DNA from: JACVRN01 sp036403815
GTDB taxonomy: Bacteria; Acidobacteriota; Blastocatellia; Pyrinomonadales; Pyrinomonadaceae
Assembly (NCBI GenBank): GCA_036403815.1
Contig: DASWQH010000031.1
Span: 62,001 to 126,000 of the forward strand
Direction of reading: 5' to 3'
Length of the DNA stretch: 64,000 bases
The notes beneath the pieces were generated by a model. It ran no database searches. It was not told the DNA's origin and was given only the letters and a program-made list of their open reading frames with translations. Shown in pieces: positions 27,378 to 35,392 of this stretch; the stretch's first letter is position 1; every line of letters starts with the position of its first letter. The position numbers were made by a program, and so were the translations under genes.

Positions 27378-30300
27378 ATGAGATTGTTTCAAAGATTAAC
27401 GGGGCGCGCTCTTGTTGCGTTGTTCGTCCTGGCGGCATTCGGTTCTTTCAATCTGTTCGCACAGCAGCAATCAACCGCTACGTTGCGCGGCACGGTGGCC
27501 GACGAGTTCGGAGGGTTAATCATCGGCGCAACCGTGACGGTCGCGGATGCGAGCGGCGTGCAGAAACAGACGACTACCGATGCGGAAGGGCGTTACGCTT
27601 TCTCTGCGCTTGCGCCGGGTCGCTATACTTTGAATGTGACCGCGCCGGGCTTTGCCGCTTACGATAACGCAGGCGTAGAAGTACTGGCCGGGCGCACAGA
27701 CCCGCTCAATGTCACTCTGAGCATCTCCGTCGAGCAGGTCGAAGTAACCGTCTCAGCCGAAGAAGCTATAGGCACAGACCCGGAAAATAATCTGGGTGCG
27801 ATTACCTTGCGCGGCGCAGACCTGGACTCGCTTCCGGATGACCCGGACGACCTGACGGAAGCGTTGCAGGCTCTGGCAGGCCCCGCTGCCGGACAGGAGG
27901 GCGGCGAGATTTTCATAGACGGCTTTTCAGGCGGGCGGCTTCCGCCGAAAGAGTCCATACGAGAGATTCGCATCAACCGCAATCCCTTCTCAGCCGAGTA
28001 TGATCGCCTTGGCTACGGGCGCATAGAAATTTTCACCAAGCCGGGCACGGATCGTTTTCGCGGCCAGGTCTCTCTAAACTTTAACGACGAAAGCCTGAAC
28101 GCGCGCAACCCGTTTGCGCCGAACCGCGCTCCCTATCAATCCCGCCGCTACGGCGGAAACCTGAGCGGCCCCCTGGTCTCCAAGCGCGCCTCGTTCTTCT
28201 TCGACATACAGCGCAACGAGACGGACGATAACGATGTCATCAATGCCATCATCCTTGACCCTGCGCTCAACATCACATCGTTCAACTCGACGGTGGTGAC
28301 GCCCAGACGCACTACTACCTTCAGCCCGCGACTTGATTATCAAATCAACAGCACCAACACGCTGGTTGCGCGCTATACCTACCAGAAGTCTGAAAGACAG
28401 AACATGGGTCTCGGAAGCGGCTTCGCGCTTCCGTCCGTAGCTTTCGATTCGGAGAGCACGCAGCAAACTTTTCAGCTAACCGAAACGGCTGTCATCAACA
28501 AGAAGATTATTAACGAGACGCGCTTTCAGTTTATACGGCAACGCTCCAACCAGACCGGCGACAACACGCTGCCGACGATTCGCGTGCTGGATGCCTTCAC
28601 TGGCGGAGGCTCGAACGTCGGCCTCTCCTTCGATAACGAAGACCGCTATGAGCTTTCGAATTTCACCTCATGGGCGAGCGGCAATCATTCTTTGAAAGCG
28701 GGCGGTCGCCTGCGCCTACTGCGCGTGCTCGATGTCTCGCCGCAGAACTTCAACGGCACCTTCACGTTTGCGGGCGGCACCGCGCCGCTTCTGGACGCGA
28801 ACAATCAAATTGTGCTTGACGCAACGGGGCAGCCCGTCCTGACGGACATCACAAGCATAGAGCGCTATCGTCGCACACTGTTTTTTCAGCAACAGGGATT
28901 TACCCCGACACAGATTCGCGTGCTCGGCGGCGGGCCTACGCAGTTCTCGATTGCGGGCGGCGACCCGCAGGCGAGCGTCAGCCAGGTGGATTTCGGCGGC
29001 TTCATACAGGACGACTGGAAGTTGCGCCCGAACTTTACGCTTTCCCTGGGACTTCGCTACGAGACGCAGAATAACGTGCATAGCTGGACTGACTTTGCGC
29101 CGCGCGTGGCCTTCGCGTGGGCACCGGGCGCAGGCGCTAACTCGCGCCAGCAGACGACCGTAATTCGCGGCGGCTTCGGACTCTTTTACACGCGCGTCTC
29201 AGACTCTTTGACGTTGCAGGCGAATCGCTTCAACGGCACGAACCAGCAGCAGTTCGTCATCACTGCCAACTCGCCCGGCGGCCTTCTTATATTGAACCAG
29301 CCGACATTTACTTCCGCAGGCGTGACGAATGTTCCGACCACAGCAGAGCTGACGGCTTTTCAGATTCCGCAGACGACCCGCCAACTGGCAGGAGACCTGC
29401 GCACGCCCTACACTATGCAGACTGCCATCAGTCTTGAGCGGCAACTGCCATATAAGATAGGGCTGTCAATCAACTTCATCAACACGCGCACTCTGCATGC
29501 TCTGCGCTCGCGCAACATCAACGCGCCGCTTCCGGGAACAATCACGCTTGCGAACCCCAGAGGCACGCGCCCCTTTGGCGACACAGGCAATATTTTCGAG
29601 TATGAATCGACCGGACGCTTTAACCAGAACCAGTTGATAGTGAGTCTCAACAGCCGTTTCAGCCGCGACTACACCATCTTTGCGACCTATACATATAACC
29701 GTGCAAATAGCGACACGGACGGCGCTGGAACTTTCCCTGCCAACCAGTATGATTTGAGCACGGAGTACGGACGCGCTTCGCAGGACATACGGCATCGTCT
29801 CTCGATTGTCGGCTCGATTAGCGGCTTGCCGTGGGGGATACGTCTTAATCCTTACGTCATAGCCTACTCAGGCGTGCCGTTTAATATCACGATTGGACGC
29901 GACATCAACGGCGACACGCTCTTTACGGAGCGGCCTGCGTTTGCCACGGATTTGACGAAGCCGGGCGTCGTCGTCACAAACTTCGGAGCCTTTGACCCGA
30001 ACCCTGTTGCCGGACAGCAGATTATCCCGCGCAACTTCGGGACAGGCCCGTCCTTCTTCACCACGAACCTGCGCATCAGCAAGACCTGGGGCTTCGGCGG
30101 CGAGCGTGCGCTTGTAGGTGCGGGCGCAGGCGGTCAGACCGGCGGAGGCCGTGGGGCGCGCGGTGCAGGTGGCGGCGGCGGTGGTGGTCGCGGCGGTCGG
30201 GGCGGCGGTGGCGGCGGCGGTGGAATGGGTGGCGGAATGGGCGGCGACGATTCGGGCAGCGGGACGGCGCAGCGCTACAGCCTGACGTTCTCTGTCAATA

Positions 30301-30461
30301 TTCAGAACATCTTAAACAACGTGAACCTTGCGCCGCCGGTCGGGAATCTGAGTTCGCCGCTCTTCGGCCAATCCACTTCGACGGCTGGACGATTCGGCTT
30401 CGGCGGCGCTCAGGCCGCAGGCAACCGCACCATAGAAGCGGCGCTGCGTTTCAGTTTCTAA
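27378..30461 (+). CDS. Oar-like TonB-dependent receptor with glycine-rich insertion
   Basis: 1027 residues. A signal peptide (to about residue 30, NLFAQQ) is followed by a carboxypeptidase-regulatory-like domain (about 34-120, TLRGTVADEFGGLIIGATV), a plug-like region with EEIFIDG-type motifs (about 125-235) and a large beta-barrel ending in ALRFSF. Residues ~915-960 are a nearly pure Gly/Arg tract with short GGMGG units, placed in a periplasm- or surface-facing loop just before the last strands. No dedicated substrate gene is adjacent. This family is greatly expanded in acidobacteria and probably takes up polymer breakdown products or peptides. Confidence 0.9.
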   Translation: MRLFQRLTGRALVALFVLAAFGSFNLFAQQQSTATLRGTVADEFGGLIIGATVTVADASGVQKQTTTDAEGRYAFSALAPGRYTLNVTAPGFAAYDNAGVEVLAGRTDPLNVTLSISVEQVEVTVSAEEAIGTDPENNLGAITLRGADLDSLPDDPDDLTEALQALAGPAAGQEGGEIFIDGFSGGRLPPKESIREIRINRNPFSAEYDRLGYGRIEIFTKPGTDRFRGQVSLNFNDESLNARNPFAPNRAPYQSRRYGGNLSGPLVSKRASFFFDIQRNETDDNDVINAIILDPALNITSFNSTVVTPRRTTTFSPRLDYQINSTNTLVARYTYQKSERQNMGLGSGFALPSVAFDSESTQQTFQLTETAVINKKIINETRFQFIRQRSNQTGDNTLPTIRVLDAFTGGGSNVGLSFDNEDRYELSNFTSWASGNHSLKAGGRLRLLRVLDVSPQNFNGTFTFAGGTAPLLDANNQIVLDATGQPVLTDITSIERYRRTLFFQQQGFTPTQIRVLGGGPTQFSIAGGDPQASVSQVDFGGFIQDDWKLRPNFTLSLGLRYETQNNVHSWTDFAPRVAFAWAPGAGANSRQQTTVIRGGFGLFYTRVSDSLTLQANRFNGTNQQQFVITANSPGGLLILNQPTFTSAGVTNVPTTAELTAFQIPQTTRQLAGDLRTPYTMQTAISLERQLPYKIGLSINFINTRTLHALRSRNINAPLPGTITLANPRGTRPFGDTGNIFEYESTGRFNQNQLIVSLNSRFSRDYTIFATYTYNRANSDTDGAGTFPANQYDLSTEYGRASQDIRHRLSIVGSISGLPWGIRLNPYVIAYSGVPFNITIGRDINGDTLFTERPAFATDLTKPGVVVTNFGAFDPNPVAGQQIIPRNFGTGPSFFTTNLRISKTWGFGGERALVGAGAGGQTGGGRGARGAGGGGGGGRGGRGGGGGGGGMGGGMGGDDSGSGTAQRYSLTFSVNIQNILNNVNLAPPVGNLSSPLFGQSTSTAGRFGFGGAQAAGNRTIEAALRFSF

Positions 30462-30492
30462 GAAGCTGTTTGAGAAATCAGCTTCGCCAGTT

Positions 30493-30683
30493 GTCCCGTA
30501 GGGACAGTTGATAATAGCCCAGCGATTTATCGCTGGGTCAAAGCCGGAAAAAGAAAGTAGAGTCCCGTAGGGACGACTGAACATTTGCCTTCAGTCGTCC
30601 CTACGGGACTCTACTCTTTTTCTCCGTCGCTTATTCCCAGCACTGGAAGTGCTGGGCTATTATCAATCGTCCCTGACGGGACT
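30493..30683. repeat. family D composite inverted repeat, copy 2
   Basis: Left small hairpin CAGCGATTTATCGCTG, right CAGCACTGGAAGTGCTG; central palindrome GAGTCCCGTAGGGACGACTGA and complement. Confidence 0.9.
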
Positions 30684-30710
30684 TTTCATACAGCTTCTAA
30701 AAAAATTGCG

Positions 30711-30789
30711 GAAGCCAGAGTGCCGTGAATGATGAATGAAAGACAGCTCTTCTTTTCATTCCGCATTCTGCACTCTGACTTCTGCATTG
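30711..30789. repeat. family F inverted repeat, copy 2
   Basis: GAAGCCAGAGTGCCGTGAATG... with complement ending ACTCTGACTTCTGCATTG. The left arm has diverged (GCC, CCGTG) relative to the right. Confidence 0.75.
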
Positions 30790-30846
30790 TCTTTTCGCCT
30801 CTCTCGTACTAAGCTTACGGCAATCGCCATCAAATCAAATCGAATG

Positions 30847-30852
30847 AGGAGG
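30847..30852 (+). promoter_or_regulatory. perfect Shine-Dalgarno deciding the frame of the repeat peptide
   Basis: AGGAGG eight bases before the ATG at 30861. It singles out the Asp/Ser/Gly reading frame from the overlapping Arg/Thr frame that is also open here. Confidence 0.9.
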
Positions 30853-30860
30853 AATGGGGA

Positions 30861-31172
30861 ATGTCAGAACAAGTTAATCCTGTGCCCGCGGAAGAGAGAG
30901 AGTCTTCATCGGGTCTGCTTCTTTCCGTTGAGCCTTTGGAGAATGAACGCAAACTCTATGCGACCGACACGGTTGACGGAGGCGCTGATGCGGGTACGGA
31001 CTCGGATAAGAGCGACGGGGGGGACTCAGACGGAACGGATAACGGGGACTCGGACGACTCCGATGACAACGGTGATTCCGATGGCTCGGATAACGGAGAC
31101 TCAGACGGAACAGACAACGGGGACTCGGACGACTCTGATTCTGTTAGCGCGGATGGTACTGACGCAGGTTGA
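30861..31172 (+). CDS. Asp/Ser/Gly-repeat peptide, candidate precursor of a modified peptide
   Basis: 103 residues, no signal peptide. Residues 1-35 are an ordinary mixed 'leader-like' segment (GLLLSVEPLENERKLYATDT). From about 36 the sequence is almost only D, S, G, T and N, with five imperfect 8-9-residue units between 55 and 94: GDSDGTDN, GDSDDSDDN, GDSDGSDN, GDSDGTDN, GDSDDSDS. The units use different synonymous codons, so selection appears to hold the protein sequence. GG pairs at 40-41 and 53-54 could mark processing. It begins a three-gene unit with a JmjC oxygenase 23 bp downstream. Alternatives are a Ca2+-binding acidic protein (DxDGxD resembles such loops) or a disordered acidic chaperone. 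I do not recognise a named family. Confidence 0.75.
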   Translation: MSEQVNPVPAEERESSSGLLLSVEPLENERKLYATDTVDGGADAGTDSDKSDGGDSDGTDNGDSDDSDDNGDSDGSDNGDSDGTDNGDSDDSDSVSADGTDAG

Positions 31173-31195
31173 TTAGAGAAGAGACAAGAGAAGGT

Positions 31196-32398
31196 ATGGC
31201 GGCTGTAAATCAGCTTGAGACGATTTTAGAGCCATGCCGGGCGGAGGAATTCCTAGCGTCCTCCTGGGGAAAGACCTACAAGCATATAAGTGGTTGGCCG
31301 GGAAAGTTCCGGGCGCTGCTGCCGTGGCATGAGCTGAATGAAATCCTGCGGCGGCATCGCCTGGACTTTCCACGCCTGCGCCTGATGCGCGACGGGCAGA
31401 GGGTTCCGGTCTCGTCCTACATACGCCACTCTACGAACGCCCGCCGCCAGACCTCTATCCCAAGACTGTTACCCTCCGGCCTAACCAGACATTTAAGAGA
31501 AGGTGCGACGCTTGTCTTAGACGCCGTGGACGAGCTTTACCGTCCCATCGAAGAGCTGGCCGAAGGCTTGGAGTTTATCTTCCGAGAGCACGTGCAGGTG
31601 AACATGTACGCCGGATGGCAGACCTCGCGCGGCTTTGATCTTCACTGGGACGACCACGATGTTTTTATCTTGCAGGTGACGGGACGCAAGCTCTGGCGCA
31701 TCTACGGCGAGACCAGAAAGCATCCGGTCACAGGCGACACGGCGGCGAAGCCTGAGCGGGTTGACGAGCCGCTGTGGGAAGCGATGCTCGAAGATGGCGA
31801 CCTGCTTTACATCCCGCGCGGGTGGTGGCACGTGGCGCTTCCCGTTGCTGCGCCTACGCTGCACCTGACGGTCGGCATACACAATCGCACAGGTCTTGAT
31901 CTATTGCGCTGGCTGGCAGAGGCTTTGCGCGAGCACGCCTCGTTTCGACAAGACCTGCCGCGCTTCGCCGCACAGGAAGAGAGACGCGAGCATATAGAGA
32001 GACTGCGCGCGGAGCTTCTTAAAGCATTGGACGATGATTCTCTTGATCGCTTTTTACAGGAAGCGGATGAAGCAGCCAGCCCACGCGCTCATCTAAGTTT
32101 GCCGTGGAGTGCGACCGCTGAAATTTTGCCTGAGGGTGCGACGGCACGCGTTCGTTTTCTAGCGCCGCGCCCGCTCGACATCAAGGTCGAAGAGGGCTGT
32201 GTAGAGTTTTCATGTCTGAAAAAGCGCTGGCGCTTTGCACCTGCTGCGGCGCTCGTGTTGGAGCCTCTCATGGAGCGGCGTGTGTGCTCGGTTGGGGAAT
32301 TGATTGACGCGGCGAGCGCCGCTTTGGACGAAGGGCGTGTGCGAAAGTTTCTGGCCGAGCTTATCTCGCACGGGCTGGTCGCGGTGGTTGAAGATTAA
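31196..32398 (+). CDS. JmjC/cupin-fold 2-oxoglutarate- and Fe(II)-dependent oxygenase (ROX-like)
   Basis: 400 residues from the ATG at 31196; a TTG at 31169 would overlap the peptide stop. It has the architecture of bacterial ribosomal-oxygenase-like proteins: JmjC barrel (about 90-235), helical dimerisation region (about 235-300) and C-terminal winged helix (about 340-400). The iron facial triad is visible: His150 and Asp152 in DLHWDDHD and His212 in PRGWWHVAL. Known relatives hydroxylate Arg (YcfD on L16) or His (MINA53, NO66), and the related FIH hydroxylates Asn/Asp. Its position directly behind an Asp/Asn-rich peptide suggests that peptide as substrate (inference); a ribosomal protein remains the null hypothesis. 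Confidence 0.9.
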   Translation: MAAVNQLETILEPCRAEEFLASSWGKTYKHISGWPGKFRALLPWHELNEILRRHRLDFPRLRLMRDGQRVPVSSYIRHSTNARRQTSIPRLLPSGLTRHLREGATLVLDAVDELYRPIEELAEGLEFIFREHVQVNMYAGWQTSRGFDLHWDDHDVFILQVTGRKLWRIYGETRKHPVTGDTAAKPERVDEPLWEAMLEDGDLLYIPRGWWHVALPVAAPTLHLTVGIHNRTGLDLLRWLAEALREHASFRQDLPRFAAQEERREHIERLRAELLKALDDDSLDRFLQEADEAASPRAHLSLPWSATAEILPEGATARVRFLAPRPLDIKVEEGCVEFSCLKKRWRFAPAAALVLEPLMERRVCSVGELIDAASAALDEGRVRKFLAELISHGLVAVVED

Positions 32399-32403
32399 CC
32401 AAG

Positions 32404-33327
32404 ATGGTTCAGCAGCTTTTTTATTGTTCCCAACTTTCGCGCGGGGTTGAAGAGAATGCTTTCGGCACTGCTTCGGTCGGAGAAGTGTGGCTGCTCATAG
32501 AATACACTGAGCCTTGGGGGACGAAGGCTCTGAGCGAGAGCAGCCTTTCGACGCCAGTCAAAAACTACCTGAACCAGCTCATACGTAGAATCCCGCGCTC
32601 CCGTCTGCTCTTTATCAAGCAGGAGAGACGGCACCAACCTACATTCAACTTCTTCATCGTGCGTGCGCGCGAGCGCAATCCGTTCATAGTCAAGTTCGAG
32701 CTGGATGATTATGAAAAGCTGCGTAGCGTTTACATAGATGTCGCTGCGGTCGCGGCGGGTGAGAAGACGGATGGCGGGACGCTCGTCACAGAGCCTCTCT
32801 ATCTGGTATGCACGCACGGCAAGCGGGACAAGTGCTGCGCCAAATTCGGCTTTCCCCTCTACAAGTCTTTGAGAAAGGAGCGCGACGGCGTGGTCTGGCA
32901 ATCATCGCACGTCGGCGGAGACCGCTTCGCTGCAAACCTCATCTGTTTTCCGCACGGACTTTTCTACGCGCACATGACGGACGAGAGCGCGCATCGTGTG
33001 GCAAGCCTTTACGAGCAGCAACAGATTGTTTTAGAGAAATTCAGAGGCCGCGCCTGCTACTCTTATCCTGTTCAGTCGGCGGAGTTCTCCATACGAAGGG
33101 AAACAGGCATGACGGGCATAGGCGACCTGCGGCTATTGAACAGCGAGCGTGTGGGCGATAACGGCTGGCGCGTGCGCTTCATCACGGCGGATGCCAGACA
33201 GATTCACGAGGCAATCATCAAACGACGCGCCTCGGATTTTCACAACTACATTACTTGCAGCGACGTTGAGCAGAAGAGCGTGGTTCAATTTTTTCTGGAA
33301 GACTATAGAGTAGCAAGCGTTTCTTAG
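32404..33327 (+). CDS. sucrase/ferredoxin-like [2Fe-2S] protein
   Basis: 307 residues, thioredoxin-like ferredoxin fold. The family hallmarks are present: CSQLSRGVEENAFGTA at the N-terminus, VCTHGKRDKCCAKFG (Cys136, Cys144, Cys145) and SSHVGGDRFAANL (His169, Asp173). The yeast homologue Apd1 binds its cluster with two Cys and two His from the equivalent segments; here the second His position is Asp173, which I believe also occurs in other bacterial members. The gene starts 5 bp after the JmjC stop, so it is co-translated. It may supply electrons to keep the oxygenase iron reduced (inference). A strong terminator follows. Confidence 0.88.
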   Translation: MVQQLFYCSQLSRGVEENAFGTASVGEVWLLIEYTEPWGTKALSESSLSTPVKNYLNQLIRRIPRSRLLFIKQERRHQPTFNFFIVRARERNPFIVKFELDDYEKLRSVYIDVAAVAAGEKTDGGTLVTEPLYLVCTHGKRDKCCAKFGFPLYKSLRKERDGVVWQSSHVGGDRFAANLICFPHGLFYAHMTDESAHRVASLYEQQQIVLEKFRGRACYSYPVQSAEFSIRRETGMTGIGDLRLLNSERVGDNGWRVRFITADARQIHEAIIKRRASDFHNYITCSDVEQKSVVQFFLEDYRVASVS

Positions 33328-33353
33328 CTCACAACCTGAGCAACATAAACTGC

Positions 33354-33391
33354 GAGAGGGGTTCCGGGTCTGGCGACTCGGAACCCCTCTC
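33354..33391 (+). terminator. intrinsic terminator of the peptide/JmjC/ferredoxin operon
   Basis: A perfect 13-bp stem, GAGAGGGGTTCCG (33354-33366) against CGGAACCCCTCTC (33379-33391), followed by a short pyrimidine tail TCTTA. It is 26 bp after the stop codon and is not one of the repeat families, so it marks the operon end. Confidence 0.8.
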
Positions 33392-33512
33392 TCTTATCCG
33401 TCTTCAGGCTTTAGATGGTGATCCATCTATGGAGGGACTGCAAAGTTAAACTGTTCGCACTGGCCTGTCGGTACGGTATAAGACAAAGACAGCCTTTTTC
33501 TAAACGCAACGG

Positions 33513-33665
33513 CCTATAGCTGGTTGCAATTGGATATGACCCCTTATGCAAGCGTCTATGTCAGTACCGCCTGCGTGAGCGGGCGGGTCTCACGCGATGC
33601 TGAGACCCGCCCGCTCACGCAGGCGGTACTGACCTGAGTTACACCCAATTGCAAACCGCTATAGG
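33513..33665. repeat. family B element, copy 3, full length with terminal inverted repeats
   Basis: The core palindrome (33560-33634) is nested in 21-bp terminal repeats: CCTATAGC + TGGTTGCAATTGG at 33513-33533 and CCAATTGCAAACC + GCTATAGG at 33645-33665. Total 153 bp. This is the clearest MITE-like copy. Confidence 0.9.
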
Positions 33666-33761
33666 AATCTCCATCCTTTCGCTATACCTTTGCGAATCAA
33701 TTTGGAAATCATAAGACCCTGGCTTGACCTAGAAAGTGGCGCAAAGGAGGATGGGCAGGTT

Positions 33762-33944
33762 ATGTCGGAAAAGAAACGGCAGAAGAAGGACGGACAGCGC
33801 AAGGATAAGAAGAATCAGGCCATGCGTGAGGCCGAAAGTGAGCGCGCGCAGCCTTCAGGCTCGCCGCAATCGGCGCGTGATGCCGCCGAGGCGTTTGCAG
33901 AGCAGGACGCAGGCGACGCCGCAGACCAGTCGCGCAGCCGATAA
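33762..33944 (+). CDS. small charged, probably disordered protein
   Basis: 60 residues from the ATG at 33762, with AGGAGG at 33745-33750 (11-base spacing). The N-terminal half is very basic (EKKRQKKDGQRKDKKNQ), the C-terminal half acidic and Ala/Gln/Ser-rich. No fold, cysteines or membrane segment. I do not recognise it; small proteins of this composition can bind nucleic acid or act in stress. A gene start further upstream (33690) is less likely. Confidence 0.5.
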   Translation: MSEKKRQKKDGQRKDKKNQAMREAESERAQPSGSPQSARDAAEAFAEQDAGDAADQSRSR

Positions 33945-34088
33945 TAGTTAAGCTGGAAAAAAGCGGCGCGAGCTGTAGGAAAGAGCGGTCAGCTAATTTG
34001 AATGCAGAGGCTTAAAAGAGACGCACACGCAGAAAGCGGTAGATTTTTTCGCGGACGGCTGGTGTTGTGGAGACTGGCGTAAAAAGGG

Positions 34089-34334
34089 TCAGTGAACTTC
34101 AGTTCGCCTCACTAAAGTGATGCGCTGCCAGACCTGATTTTCGTCTGGGAACTCCAACTGGTCGTTCGACTGGCCGAGCGAAGTGGCCGTGACGATGATT
34201 GTCTGAATATCTTCGTAAACACCACAGCAGGGTGGGCAATCCGCCAGATGACGGTGAATCGAAAGGGCTATTGATTCTTCAATGGTGCCTGCGTGCAGTT
34301 CTGATAGCAGCGCAAGGCTCTCTTCACATTCCAT
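34089..34334 (-). CDS. zinc-binding anti-sigma factor, soluble
   Basis: 81 residues with the ZAS motif His29-x3-Cys33-x2-Cys36 (HRHLADCPPC) and an N-terminal Cys3. No membrane helix, so it would act in the cytoplasm, like redox-responsive ZAS proteins. GGAGT precedes the ATG on the minus strand. It follows the ECF sigma gene by 55 bp and is almost certainly its partner. Confidence 0.85.
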   Translation of the reverse strand: MECEESLALLSELHAGTIEESIALSIHRHLADCPPCCGVYEDIQTIIVTATSLGQSNDQLEFPDENQVWQRITLVRRTEVH

Positions 34335-34389
34335 TTAAGGGACTCCTACGAGGATAAATCAGGTGAGCACCTGTAACGACCTTTAGACT

Positions 34390-35007
34390 CTAATTGAGCG
34401 CCGCCTGTTGCCTGAGCAACTGTCTTAATTTTAGCCGCGCCTTATGAAGCTGGGATTTCGAGGTGCCTGCGGAAATACCCATCATCTTGGAAATCTCTTC
34501 GTGCTCGTAGCCTTCAACGTCATGCAGGACGAAGACCGAGCGATAGCCCGGAGGCAACTGCTGGACGGCTCTTTCAAGCGCGATGCGGTCAACTATGGGC
34601 ATCGTTTCAGGGTTCTCTGTGCCGCGCACTATCTGTACAGGAGTTTCGCCCTCGTCCGTGAGAAGCTCGCTGCGGGTGCTGGCCTTGCGAAAGTACATGA
34701 GCACTAAGTTAACAGTCATGCGGTGCAGCCAGGTAGTGAAGGCCGACTCGCCGCGAAAGCTGCCTACCTTGTTGAAGAGTTGTACGAAGACCTCCTGCGT
34801 CATGTCTTCGGCTCTGACGGGGTCGCCCAGCATACGCAGGGTGAGCGCAAAGACGCGTCGAAAGTGGCGACGATAAAGCTGCTCGAAGGCATCCCCATCG
34901 CCCGCCGCAGCCTTCTGCGCCAGCTCATAATCGGTCGGCTCCTTCTGTTTCACGGGTTCCGCCGTCACCACACTGCCGTCCATCTTGTCATCATCTGCTT
35001 TGGTCAT
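34390..35007 (-). CDS. ECF-type RNA polymerase sigma factor (SigE/RpoE-like)
   Basis: 205 residues from the ATG at 35007; an in-frame ATG at 35061 would add 18 residues and neither start has a strong ribosome site. Sigma-2 spans about 30-100 (FEQLYRRHFRRVFALTLRMLG, AEDMTQEVFVQLF, TWLHRMTVN) and sigma-4 about 140-200 (LERAVQQLPPGYRSVFVLHD, GYEHEEISKMMGIS, SQLHKARLKLR). It pairs with the downstream zinc anti-sigma. I could not recognise its target promoters in the window. Confidence 0.93.
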   Translation of the reverse strand: MTKADDDKMDGSVVTAEPVKQKEPTDYELAQKAAAGDGDAFEQLYRRHFRRVFALTLRMLGDPVRAEDMTQEVFVQLFNKVGSFRGESAFTTWLHRMTVNLVLMYFRKASTRSELLTDEGETPVQIVRGTENPETMPIVDRIALERAVQQLPPGYRSVFVLHDVEGYEHEEISKMMGISAGTSKSQLHKARLKLRQLLRQQAALN

Positions 35008-35392
35008 AATGTTTCTGCTGATTATCCACCATGCGCCCAGGATTTGGAAGGCAACGAGCATACCGCCACGCGTAAAAGGGCAGTCGTTTGCATCAAGACC
35101 GCGCCCGCTTGATAATTTGCGCTGTGGGGATTTACGCCGCTTTTGCTGCCCTGTATCGTCTTTGCCCCTTCCCGTTACGTTGATTTACGTGCTCTTATTA
35201 ACCCTGCGATTCATGCCCGTGGATGACTGGATTCGCCGCGGCCTGCGTATGCATCGCTTACACGCGCGTCCAATTATCGAACTACTTTGGTCTAGGCCGA
35301 ATTGCAGGTAATGCTATTGCCATGAGGCCATAGGGGGCTGTTAAAATCTAATCCGGCACGCGAGTCAGTTAAAACGACTGTGAGGTAAGGCC
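35008..35392. other. divergent region between sigma and AraC-type genes
   Basis: No repeat family and no clear gene. AGGTAAGG at 35383-35390 is the ribosome site of the AraC gene. Promoters for both divergent genes must lie here, but I could not recognise them. Confidence 0.35.

Larger units (their letters stand above)
30462..30860. other. 399-bp gap before the peptide/JmjC operon
   Basis: It contains a family D element (30493-30683) and a family F element (30711-30789), leaving about 70 bases that must hold the promoter of the downstream operon. I cannot identify -35 or -10 boxes with confidence. Confidence 0.4.
33328..33761. other. 434-bp gap after the peptide/JmjC operon
   Basis: It holds the operon terminator (33354-33391) and a complete family B element with terminal repeats (33513-33665). 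The remaining ~120 bases between them show nothing I recognise. Confidence 0.4.

Noticed and set aside
30736..31176. Alternative frame over the acidic repeat peptide, rich in Thr/Arg
   Set aside because: The AGGAGG site with 8-base spacing belongs to the Asp/Ser/Gly frame, and the alternative frame starts inside a family F repeat.
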